Part shown: positions 1-9,439 of the stretch, piece after piece | Layout of the letters: each line of letters begins with the position of its first letter | Position numbering within the stretch: position 1 is the stretch's first letter | DNA from: Galaxea fascicularis | Lineage: Eukaryota; Cnidaria; Anthozoa; Scleractinia; Euphylliidae | Direction of reading: 5' to 3' | Assembly (NCBI GenBank): GCA_948470475.1 | Contig: OX419341.1 | Coordinates: 12,831,306-12,895,305 of the forward strand | DNA: 64,000 bases | Made by a program: the position numbers and the translations under genes | The notes under the pieces: generated by a model | Seen by the model: only the letters and a program-made list of their open reading frames with translations | Databases searched by the model: none | Told to the model about the DNA's origin: nothing

Positions 1-3000
1 TTGTGACACGCAGATGAATAACCACCCGAAGCCACAGGTCACCCAGACTTAGGGTAGGCTCCTGGGTGATTTATTGTTCTCTTAGGATTACCCTCCCTCA
101 GGAAGCAAAAGAAAGGCAATATTTTTCGTAGGGGTACGTTGATTCCTTGCTATCTATAAACCATTTAAATCGGAACTGCGGGTCATCTGCGTTCAAACGA
201 ATAAATAGATAAATAAATGAATAAATGAAATAAAGTAAAATAAAACTAGATATGTCATTTCTCCTCGTTTGTGGTTTCAAACTAGGATTTATTGTATTTT
301 AAAAAAGGATAACATTGGGTTAAAGATGAGGTGATCTTCATCAATAAGTTTCGTAAAATGTAGCACTCCCCCACCCCCCACCACCACCACTACTGCCAAC
401 GCTCCTAACAACCCACCCCACGCGCACAATCGAATTCGCGAATAAATAAATTATTATTTGGATTTTAGCAATGAAAAAAGAACGCACTTAAACTATCACT
501 ATCTTAATTCCTGCTGCTGTTGTTGGTGTTGCCTTGAGTATGTACTCGTTCAATCAAGCATTTTCGCATTTCCACCCTCCTCAACCCCGCTAAAATGTCC
601 ATGACATTGCATTGCGTGACAAACAAACGGCTGATGTAATATTTTCGTGCCCTACAAACCAAGCAATACTTAGCAAGCCGTCGAAGAAGATGCAGTCGTG
701 ATGTTGATCAAAGATTGGTTTTCGACCATGGAATAACTTTGGCAGTTAACGGTGTTTGGGCGGTGTACATCGGACGTTACAAACCGAACTCATACTTATG
801 CGACGAACAACCAGAGAATCGTGCTTAAATGTCGATTAAATGGCCTATGGACCTGTCTTTTACAACATGTTATGAGGTTAGAACATTTAGAAATGTTTTT
901 GTATGTGTTTATTTTTTGACCTTATATCCGTTAAGACATGGGCACGGACTAAAATTAAAGTCTGACAACTTCAAAGTTTACCGCCGAAGGTCAAATATTT
1001 GCATTTTTTTACGTACTTTGAAACGTTCTCGCGTCGCTCTTAATCATTTGCCCAAAGAAATTTTCACCTGAATCTCTTGACCATCCTTCTAACATTCTAC
1101 AACCAGAAGCTTAATCGATTTGAAGGTTTCGCACATGGTGAAAATTAATTTTATTCATGATTAGTTTTACTGCATTGAATTTTATGCCTTCGAAATTAAA
1201 TTATTTCGTATGCAAAGATCAACGCAATATTCCGTAAAATCATTCCAACAGATATTTTGCGCGCGAGGCTCTCAAACCTGAGTAATAATTAAGCGCCTCA
1301 AATGACGATTTTAAAGGAATTTCGTTATTTACATATTTCTTTGAAATGAAAAGATATTTCACCGAAAAAACTATACAGTGATTTTAGTTATACCCAAGCC
1401 TATCGAACATTAAAATATGGAAGAAATCGAATTTTCCGCCCTTGCCGCGAAATTTGGAATTTGTCTGATTTTTACAGACAGGCGCTCTTAATGGGCGATT
1501 CCAGAAAATATCCATACCACGGATAGTCTCCCTCGCAGCCGTTTTTACACTTAATTAGCATTTTGTTTCACACTATATATTCAACTCTGTACTCCTCCAA
1601 GAACAGTTTTGCAAAACACTTCCTTTTAAATCATGTACATTAACAAACTTGAGCACTGACAACAAGCCATACAAAATAATTAACTAACACATGCACAATT
1701 TAACACAATAGCACTCTGCTTTTCAAATGTGAATGTTTTACAACATAATCTCTATAGACTACATACAAAAGTTAGTATATTAAGGTTGACAATTACACCA
1801 CAAACTGTATTTAAACTGTGTGGTAATGTTATTGCTCAAAATGAAAATATATACATAATTATTATTTGTATATATAGAGAGAGTGATGGGGAGACCTACA
1901 CCCCACCCCTGCCCCTATTTTTAGCAATTCTAGACAGACAAATTGCAGACAAATTTAAAGGAGTTACGTCACGCTATTTTAGCATATTTTTAAAGCTCAA
2001 AATATGTCTTGCGGTCAATTGAGATCCAAAAATAATGGTCTAGTTTTGTTATTTAAGACTGTTATGACACTAAAACTGTTTCATGTCGTCTGATGCTACC
2101 AATGCGGCAAGGATGGAAATGGATTGAAACTTGAAAAGGTTGGGCCAACTTTTTCAAGTTTTGATGCTATCTCGACAAAAAACAACAAAAACCTTATTAT
2201 GGGTTGCTCTCTTTGATAAAATTAATTTGATATCCACCTCATAGTTTATCAGGAACATTGTTTGTATAAATAAGTAACGGTTTTTGGAAAGAATTGATCC
2301 AAAACCACAAAATCGTCGTGACATAGCTCCTTTAAGACTGGGTGACCTATAAAATTTGACTTAAATTTGGCATCAAACCTGCTTTTTCAACGACCATTCA
2401 CCACCTGTAAAAAAGCTGTCTTGGAGTTGGCATTGCTGTATTTCAGTGTTAAAACTTCATACCTATTCATATGTTTCTACACAGTTAAGTTTATCTAGCC
2501 CTCAATCTTCACCCTTACTTAAAACTAAACTTAGCTGCTGGAAAACTAGTCCATCAGAGAAATATTTACACATAACATAATGTTGACAATAAATCAAGAG
2601 TTTGTTTGCTTATTAGTGTTTAAACTTATTATATTTCTTACAAAATCTATTTGATCATTTTAACCCTTTTCTAACGCTGGACTAATTACTTGTGAAAAGC
2701 ATAGCCTCTCAAAAATAATTTACACAGTATAAAATTCAAGAAAAGTTTGAGAAAATGAAATTTCATCTTCCTATTCTTCCTACAGTTGCAAAACATAGAT
2801 TGACAGCTCCACACAGTGATCTAATACAACACAAGATCGTTTTCAAGGTTTTCTTCAGTTGTTATGTAGGGCTAACAAGAAAAATAAACATTGACAAACC
2901 ACTTCAAATGGTTTGGGAAGAAAATCTTTTTTTGGCTAAGGTCACATACAACAGAGTTGGTCATGAATCATGCAAGTAAAGAACTAAACAGCAGAAAAGT

Positions 3001-3278
3001 TAGAATATATGTTAATACACAGACCTAAAAGCATGAGCAGCATAAACGTATGATTGGTAAATAATAAAAACACAAAAGTGATTCCTGTACTGCAAAAACA
3101 TTACGCCAATGTTGTTGTTTTTTTTTTGCCAAAATTTTAAGCTTGTATTCAAGACTGTACAAATGTATAACACTGGTTACTTAATAAAAAAAACACTTTT
3201 GACCCCCCAAAAACCAAACGGGCAACTACATTTTATATATCACCGAAAAAAAATGTTGAGCTTTACTCCTAAATAGTT
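1..3278. other. Gene-free 5' part of array unit (3' flank of NHL gene)
   Basis: No convincing coding region lies here; the short open frames lack family resemblance and codon bias. It holds an AAAT-rich simple repeat (about 198-245), a C/CA-rich tract (about 366-390), a 52-base relic at 1491-1546 joining two pieces of the composite repeat found at 7837-8817, the TTAA-bounded element at 1955-2335, and a short hairpin near 2130-2159. The 3' untranslated region of the minus-strand gene must lie in the right part. I found no canonical AATAAA on the minus strand in the first 200 bases past the stop, only a TATAAA variant near 3231-3236. The same description applies to 9440-12717, 18878-22155, 28321-31598 and 37759-41043. 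Confidence 0.6.
1955..2335. mobile_element. TTAA-bounded MITE-like element, unit 1
   Basis: TTAA at 1955-1958 and 2332-2335 flank inverted ends: AGGAGTTACGTCACGC at 1959 onward against the reverse complement of the right end, AGGAGCTATGTCACGA. About 20 of 25 bases match. TTAA targets are typical of piggyBac-type transposition, so a non-autonomous element of that kind is the best guess. There is no transposase inside, so mobility would have to be supplied in trans. Confidence 0.5.
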
Positions 3279-4910
3279 TTACAACCTGATTACTTTTCCA
3301 TTTCTATCCCAATCTACAAAACTTAGAACAATGTGACCCGCCATACTCACTGTAATTGATATCTCTCTTACTGTTGAGTAGAAAACTGTTTGATCGAGGG
3401 TCACTGTCCGTTGACACTCACCACCGTTAGTGTATATAGCCACACGCAGCTGGCTGAGTGTTTCTCTGTCAGTACCAGCGACCATGACGTGTTCACCTCC
3501 TGGGTGGCAGGCAACACAATAATACACAGCTTCTTTGGTCTTAACACTGAATTTGCTCAGTTGCTGACCATCCTCAGTGAACACGTGGATGCAGTCATCT
3601 ACCAAGTCCAGTGCCAGTACCCGGCCATCAGGACCAGCAGTGATATCTGTTGCAGACTTCAATATCCCGTCTCCAAAGCTACGAACATATCCTCCATCAG
3701 TCTCGTACACATGAATCTCTTCGTAACTTGCCACCAGCACTTTGTTCTTGCTGACCGTCAGTCTCCAGCTGCGTTTCACAAGAAACTTACACAACTGGTC
3801 AGCGGTACTGTTGAAAACCAGTACCTCACGACTCCTCCCGTCCCCAGTCTTCACCAGGTCAACCAGTACATAAATGTTGCTGTCTTCATCAGTGGCGACA
3901 TCCCAAATAGCATCTAACTTTTTCTCATCATCGTCAGTGTATGGACTAAACTTGACAATAAAATGTCCGCTGCTGTCAAACACCTTGACAGTTTTATCCC
4001 CGTCGCCTGCTACAATAATCTGTCCATCTACGTTTGTAGCGATACCCGAAGGGTACTTTAGCTTGTGTTCTTCTTTACCCTCCTGACCAAATGACCAGGG
4101 TGTAATACAGCAGTGCTCCATGCCAGCTTTGTGCAGTACTTTGGATACTCTTGAATCACGTATTGGATCGACGCTCTGTCTTCCGTATTCAATGCAAGGC
4201 AAAAGGCAGCCCTCTCCTTCCCTGGCGAACATCAGTGTGACGTCGTAAACAACGCGATTAACATGACAAACGGTTGCAATGAGTGCTCTTCGTTCTGCTT
4301 TACTAAACCGACTCCAGACGTCTTTCTTAAGCTCAGTAGAAAAATATTCCTTAACAGCTGACAAGCTGTGTAGTTCTTCAATACACACTCTACACGCTGG
4401 TAACGCATCTTCAGGATTGTCCACTGTCTCCAGTATTGTTGCCATGACTCGATATTGCATGGCAAGAACGCGATCAGAAAGTTCCAAAGCTTCATTAGCG
4501 AAGGCCTCTGTTGCCTTTTCACGAGAGCGCTCAAACCTCTTTTTCGCGTTGACGAGCGCACGAGAGGTTGATTCATCCAGGCCTGGGAGCTCTAATTTTA
4601 TAATCCCCTGAGTAAGAGCAACTGCCTCGCTACTGCTCGCACTGCATTCGCGTGGGGCCATCTTTACCTTCTCAAACACTTTATAGAACAATTCGATTCC
4701 TTCCTTGAAGAAACTGATGCTCGCCAACAAATCTTTTTTTGCTAATCCGTCCAACTTCGACTTGATGTCGTCAATTTCACGCACGATCAACCCACGGACT
4801 CTCTGATCTGTTGGGTCGCCATCTTTTAGTTTCTCGGCTGCCGTGTCCCTTCCTTTATTCACGAGTAAACCGATAGTGGCTTTAAATACGGCTGTTAATA
4901 TAGAAGACAT
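3279..4910 (-). CDS. NHL-repeat beta-propeller protein with helical N-terminus, copy 1
   Basis: This is an intronless 543-residue reading frame. The start is the first ATG after an in-frame TGA 57 bases upstream (4965-4967), and a G lies at -3. Residues 1-260 are predicted helical: an amphipathic/hydrophobic segment at 4-17 is followed by charged heptad-like stretches at 33-82, 97-153 and 165-225. Residues 281-543 read as six blades of a beta-propeller of the NHL/TRIM2-like class, starting near 283, 332, 380, 416, 459 and 508; NHL-type signatures include YPSGIATNVDGQIIVAG and ATDITAGPDGRVLALD. There is no RING, B-box, signal peptide or transmembrane segment, so it is not a TRIM protein and is probably cytosolic. 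NHL propellers bind protein or RNA; the ligand here is unknown. The function of the helical half is not recognised. I recall the family as expanded in stony corals, which is memory, not a search. Confidence 0.9.
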   Translation of the reverse strand: MSSILTAVFKATIGLLVNKGRDTAAEKLKDGDPTDQRVRGLIVREIDDIKSKLDGLAKKDLLASISFFKEGIELFYKVFEKVKMAPRECSASSSEAVALTQGIIKLELPGLDESTSRALVNAKKRFERSREKATEAFANEALELSDRVLAMQYRVMATILETVDNPEDALPACRVCIEELHSLSAVKEYFSTELKKDVWSRFSKAERRALIATVCHVNRVVYDVTLMFAREGEGCLLPCIEYGRQSVDPIRDSRVSKVLHKAGMEHCCITPWSFGQEGKEEHKLKYPSGIATNVDGQIIVAGDGDKTVKVFDSSGHFIVKFSPYTDDDEKKLDAIWDVATDEDSNIYVLVDLVKTGDGRSREVLVFNSTADQLCKFLVKRSWRLTVSKNKVLVASYEEIHVYETDGGYVRSFGDGILKSATDITAGPDGRVLALDLVDDCIHVFTEDGQQLSKFSVKTKEAVYYCVACHPGGEHVMVAGTDRETLSQLRVAIYTNGGECQRTVTLDQTVFYSTVREISITVSMAGHIVLSFVDWDRNGKVIRL

Positions 4911-5380
4911 GACTATACTGACAGAGCCACAAACACTGTTGCTGTTTATGAAATGCGCGTTGTTTCAGCACTCAGGACAAAGCACTCAGGACAAAGTACA
5001 CAGGAAATGAATTCCACAAACTGCTGCCCACAAATGACACTTTGAAACAAAAAACTTAGGGTTATGGTCCAGTGCCTCAGCCACAACAGTTAGAAATTAC
5101 GTAACGATTGCGAAATATCTGCCCGGAAATCGAGTGTCACGCTCTGTCTGGTCCGATGAATAAGCTTGTTTGTCTTTTGTTTAGTTTTGATCAAGGTGTG
5201 TTCGTGAGATAAGAGAACCATTGATTGTGGTTTTTAGTTGGTCAGAGTCTTCTGCACGGAATCGGACTGAGAAATAAATTTCTGGAAGAAAACAGCGACA
5301 GTGTGGGCTCCTCACTTATTCCCCACAGTATTCTCGTTTCAAACAACGATTTCAGTGAAGATAAAATCTTTAAGTCTCAA

Positions 5381-5600
5381 ACGTAACAGCAGAAGTGGCT
5401 TGAAAGGTTGAATTGTAGTTCGTCTGGAACATGAAGACCATAAAAACATGGGTAACATTAAAACCATCTCAAGCTTGCTATTCTTGCTGCTAGCTGGCGT
5501 TTTTCTTTAAAGGACTAGATAACTAGCATTCTTCCTTTTAAAAGCAAAACAGGATGCCATAAGAACATTATTAAAAGTCCATCAGTGACCCAGCAAGTAA
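5381..5600. repeat. Diverged internal direct repeat, left copy
   Basis: About 220 bases here match 7330-7552 in the same orientation at roughly 85-90% identity with a few indels; both contain CTTGCTGCTAGCTGGCGTTT or a one-base variant. The duplication is older than the array, since both halves occur in every unit (14820, 24258, 33701 and 43146 for the left copy). It may be a duplicated upstream flank of the NHL gene or an unclassified interspersed repeat. Confidence 0.8.
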
Positions 5601-6029
5601 GAGTCTTGTGACCCGTAACGAGATTATTGCGTTCGAGCAATATCTTTTGCAAGTTCACCGTGCTGAAGTGAAAAAAGTGAAAAAGTGAAAAAAGGTAAAT
5701 ACTTCATCTGTCTGGGAACGAACGTTCGCCTGCCGTTATGAAGGCGCTGATTAGTGGGAGAGGACAGGTGGGGTTACAATTAGAACAGACACGACTGTCT
5801 TGGGATAAACTGAAAGAAACAAACACACGTTGCATCAGTTTCTTTTCAAACTAAACATAAAAGGACTTGTTTTCAGCCTGTTCTCAGACGGAAAATTTGA
5901 GTATTCCATCAATCATGTGATCGATTTAAAACCGGAATATTTGTTGCGTTTTTAGAACTTGACTGAGCTTGTCTTGTTAACTTTTTTTAATTTTTTAAAT
6001 GGAAACTAGTGAGCAGCACACAGCAACTG

Positions 6030-6103
6030 ATCTTGTTAACTTTGTTTATTATCCGACCGGTTTCGTCTGATCAAACAGACTTCATCAGGGATTCTAACAA
6101 GAT
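6030..6103 (-). ncRNA. Hammerhead-ribozyme-like motif, unit 1
   Basis: On the minus strand the core reads CTGATGA (6088-6082), one extra A (6081), stem II GTCTG/CAGAC with a six-base loop (6080-6065), then GAAA (6064-6061) and CCGGTC, ending at a GGTC cleavage position (6055/6054). Stem I pairs ATCC with GGAT and, beyond an internal loop, nine bases at 6103-6095 with 6038-6030. Stem III would be the zero-loop palindrome ACCGGT, which can form only between two molecules, as in short-stem hammerheads of retroelements. An extra A between A9 and stem II is known from a viroid hammerhead (chrysanthemum chlorotic mottle viroid). Activity is not shown. The motif may be the relic end of a Penelope-like or similar retroelement. 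Confidence 0.5.
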
Positions 6104-6585
6104 GTTTAAAGGGAACTGGTTTTATACATTAAGTTAGAGTACAAAAGCACGTTCCAGTAAGGGTGTGAACAACAAAACACCCACAAGAAATACGCACAGG
6201 ATATAACGTAAATCCTGCGTAGAAAATGCGTAGAGTTTAATTTTGGGGCTCTTCTCTCTGTAATTTTGCAAGCGCTCCAGCTGGCGCTATATGCGAGTAA
6301 CTCCAGCGCCGAGTTTCGCACAGTGAAAACTGAGAGAGCTTCTACGTCGAAATGACTCATCACGACCAAGGATTCTTGGGAGCAAATTGGATTCCGTGGC
6401 GGAAAATGTGTGGTTATAGTTCAGTAACCCACAATAGGCCGAGAGGTGGGGCTCTCTTAGCCCACTCAATGTTTATTCAACGTAAGGAACTTTTTTGACA
6501 ATGCGACGATAGCTTTGTTTTGACAGTTGTTGGAGGATTCGATAAATGCATGCATAAGAAGGTGAGAGAATTATCGGTTTTCACA

Positions 6586-6593
6586 TGACGTCA
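6586..6593. promoter_or_regulatory. CRE-like palindrome TGACGTCA, unit 1
   Basis: A perfect CREB/ATF consensus octamer about 1.68 kb upstream of the NHL gene start. An octamer can occur by chance; use as an enhancer is inference. Confidence 0.3.
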
Positions 6594-7329
6594 TCAAAAT
6601 TAAAGAATAAGGAATTATCTCTCCTTTTGAGATGTTAGTTTACCTAGTAATTAGAACAGCTGAAGACTTATCTTTTCACAAATTTTCAGTTTGATTGGTT
6701 TTTTCGTCTTGTGATAAAGCAAGGTTGAATTTCTAAGCTTTTGCGTGACACGATATTAAACTGGTGGCCGAGAATGCTGCCACGTAGGTTAAAAATAGTG
6801 ACTTAGCCGCTGAGATTTCGCAAACTGAACAGTCCTTGAATGAGAATAAGTACTGATGTAGATGTCTATGAGCCCTCAGAGGACGACTAAGAGTTTTTTA
6901 TAGCAAAACTCGATGACATATGTTTTTGTTAGCTTCCGGCCGCCATATTTGTGCCCCTCAACTGGGACACAAACATGGCGTCTCCATACAAAAGCCTTAC
7001 AATTTAAGTAGAACATTTCTTCAAATATCTCCCGCACGAAAGATCGCACAGACCTGAATATTTGCGAGACTGTTTTAATATTCATCTTCTTTTGTCTCTT
7101 TGATTCTTTACTTTATTTGTTAAATGGTTTTGATGGCGGTGTGACAGCGAAAACCGGCAATTCAGATTTCCACGAAACCTTGGCTGTGTAACATCCTGTG
7201 ATCTCTCCACCCACCCACTAACCCCTGATATAATCGTAAGCAGCCGTGATTATTTCAATTTCTTTGCAGAATTAAAGGAGCACTTGAAGTCAAATAAATG
7301 ACACGTCAGAGACTCCCTAATGCACCAAC

Positions 7330-7552
7330 ACGTAACAACAGAAGTGTCTTTAAAAGATTGAATTGTAGCCCGTTTGGAACATGAAGACCATAAAAACATG
7401 GGTAACATTTTAAAAAACCATCTCAAGCTTTCTATTCTTGCTGCTAGCTGGCGTTTTTCTTTAAAGGACTGGATAACTAGCTTTCTCCTTTTTAAAAGCA
7501 AAACAGAATGCCACAAGAACATTATTAAAAGTCCATTAGTGACCCAACAAGT
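7330..7552. repeat. Diverged internal direct repeat, right copy
   Basis: Partner of 5381-5600. It is followed by a run of CTACAACCA-like short repeats at about 7595-7665. A 104-codon plus-strand open frame covers this stretch but is repeat-derived and not supported as a gene. Equivalent copies start at 16769, 26211, 35650 and 45164. Confidence 0.8.
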
Positions 7553-7836
7553 CGTAGTTACTAAAACATGGAACGACCTAAAACCACCTACAACCACCTC
7601 AAAAAATTCAACAATCACCTACAACCATCTACAACCACTCGCAAACAATCTACAACCATCTAAGACAAGGTATAAATGTCTGAAATAAGGCGAGACGACA
7701 ACCTGTCACGTACATAAAATACGAGAATCGAACAAAACACCGACTTCCCCCCAAAATCTTACTCTCCCTGGTCCCTTGTATCATCAACTATTGGCTTAAG
7801 TCACGAAATTAAATACGAGATCATGCGAAGTATATT

Positions 7837-8817
7837 GGGCAATTCCAGAAAATATCCATACCCAACCAGGGACGGCTTCCATGTTTTAACCCCCCCCTTG
7901 CCTTCGGAAATTCCAGAATGCGTTACCCCCCCATGCCCTCAGAATTCCATAATCGTGAACCCCCCCTACCCTTCGGAATTTCCGGGGGTTTTTTGGAAGT
8001 ACATTTTCGACTTGGCAACGTTTAGATGAACAAACGAACATGAATTTATGCCTCCCCAAGGCTGTGATCTAGCGGCGCCAGGCGAAAAGCTTTACTCTTC
8101 AGCGACAAGAAAAACCTACCGCGTGTGGCCAGGCTGTGCAACCTTTTTTTTAAGTCTTAATTTGGCTTTGTTTTCTTGTGTTGTTTTGACGTTCACAAAG
8201 CGAAATAGCTCGAAAGACTGTTAAAATCTTTTGGTCGATTGCCGTCCGGCAGTCCGAATGTAAAATTATCTGACAGGCGTTCCTTGGAAGCGAGGGACAG
8301 CTGCGAGTTTTTTTGCCGTGTTTATCGCGCGGGAGACGAGAGTATCAAGAAATTGCATGCGGTAAATAAGGTACATTTTCAGACTTGATTCACTTGACAA
8401 GAAATTCATCAAGGTAAATGTGAAACCCACGTTTTACTGTTCACTTCTACGTGTCTGATCAATCGATCCTTGTCTTCTGCTTCCGCGATCATACGTTCGT
8501 GGTTTATTTACGAACTGCAAAAGTCGAGAACAATAGCGTTTTCAAGGAACTCACTCTACTCTTTCTGCTCTAGAAATCCCACCTGTGAAACCCCCCCATG
8601 CCTTCGGATTTCCCATTGTTAATACCCCCCCCATTCCTTCAGAATTCCAGTTCAAAGAACCCCCCCTCCCCTTCGGAAATCCTAAAAGCCGTCCGTGGTA
8701 TAGTCTCCTTCGCAGCCGTTTTTAAGCTCGTCACGCAACGCTCCTCCCCACTAGTGGCTGCGAAGGAGACTATACCACGGACGGCTTTTAGGATTTCCGA
8801 AGGGGAGGGGGGGTTCT
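7837..8817. repeat. Composite coral interspersed repeat, unit 1
   Basis: The left part (7837-7990) opens with GGGCAATTCCAGAAAATATC and has three 33-36 base repeats, each a run of about 7 C followed by a TTCGGAATTTCC-like block. A spacer of about 600 bases follows with no intact frame, then three more C-run repeats (8588-8682) leading into the foldback element. The arrangement of matching blocks at both ends suggests a non-autonomous element or two nested elements. The open frames across it (repeats of PPLPSEI-like peptides) are a known kind of false gene call in corals. A joined mini-version lies at 1491-1546 in each unit. Confidence 0.65.
8656..8817. mobile_element. Foldback element with perfect 62-bp arms, unit 1
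   Basis: Arms 8656-8717 and 8756-8817 are exact reverse complements with a 38-base loop. The arms start with AGAAC plus seven C and end with CTTCGCAGCC. The sequence would extrude a long hairpin. There is no coding capacity, and the shape fits a foldback/MITE-type element nested in the composite repeat. Confidence 0.75.
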
Positions 8818-9439
8818 GTTCATATAGACGTAACTAATGGGAGGAGTAGAATCAGCTCCTGTTAACTAATGAATACAGTCTGAAATGTGAAAGAGTACTC
8901 TGTTTCCAACATGACTGGTGACACTTTAGGCACTGGTAAAACGTTACTATTTATGGACCGGGGAATGAGTGGGGTGGGGGACGCGCGTGGGAGGAGATTG
9001 GTGTAAAACCAGCCCGTACCTTTCTTTTCTTGCCTAACTCATAAACCAATCATCATGCCACATACTGGAAACAATTGGTTTCAGCATCAATTTTTTTTAC
9101 GCACTCCTGTCCATTTATCTAATTTTGAAAACAAATAAGCACCCTATCTCCTCCCTCCCTCCCCTGATAGCCCCCCTTCCCCCATAATCTCTTTCAGTTG
9201 ATAAATAATAACCGATGTTTCTGTTTAAAAAAATTATTTCCCTGATGGGGCCTCTGACAGGAGGGGTGCTCTCGAGAAGGATGATGTTGTGGCCCACGCG
9301 CAGCACGTAACACCATCATTTCCTTCCGGTAGCATCCAGACATGTAATGGCTTAAATAAGAACTTTAAATTAGTTGTTGTTTAATTTAGTAATCATGAAT
9401 TTGTTGGTATCCAAAAAACTGCACCCCCAAAAAAGTACT
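8818..9439. other. Gene-free end of array unit
   Basis: Nothing recognisable apart from polypyrimidine-rich stretches (about 9140-9180) and a short G-rich tract near 8968-8982. The next unit follows without a break. Equivalent stretches are 18256-18877, 27699-28320 and 37137-37758. Confidence 0.5.

Larger units (their letters stand above)
4911..7836. other. Gene-free stretch upstream of the NHL gene
   Basis: This presumably contains the promoter and 5' untranslated region of the minus-strand gene, but no clear TATA box or splice pair can be fixed by eye. It holds a 14-base direct repeat near 4969-4997, the two copies of a diverged ~220-base repeat, the hammerhead-like motif at 6030-6103 and the CRE-like palindrome at 6586. 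Short open frames here overlap these repeats and are not supported as genes. Equivalent stretches lie at 14350-17275, 23788-26717, 33231-36156 and 42676-45672. Confidence 0.5.
1..9439. repeat. Array unit 1
   Basis: Unit 1 differs from the other units near 351 (C where the others have T) and near 1743 (A where the others have C). It shares with unit 3, and not with 2 or 4, an 8-C run near 8615-8622 and a G near 9388 just before the unit end. Its CRE-like site at 6586 is intact. Confidence 0.95.

Noticed and set aside
829..1071. 80-codon and other short open frames in the gene-free parts of each unit
   Set aside because: They recur only because the DNA recurs; they have no family resemblance, Kozak support or codon bias.
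3390..3917. 175-codon plus-strand open frame (and its four repeats)
   Set aside because: It lies wholly antisense to the NHL coding sequence; its composition is explained by the opposite strand and it has no domain.
4910..4967. N-terminal extension of the NHL protein
   Set aside because: The frame is open for 57 bases upstream but has no other ATG before the in-frame TGA, so the annotated ATG is the first usable start unless an upstream exon is spliced in.
7823..8029. 68-codon frame with proline-rich repeats
   Set aside because: It is a translation of the C-run repeats in the composite element, a common false gene in coral annotations.
7887..8682. CRISPR-like or minisatellite array from the C-run blocks
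   Set aside because: Only three blocks per side, imperfect, with no distinct spacers of constant length; the genome is eukaryotic.
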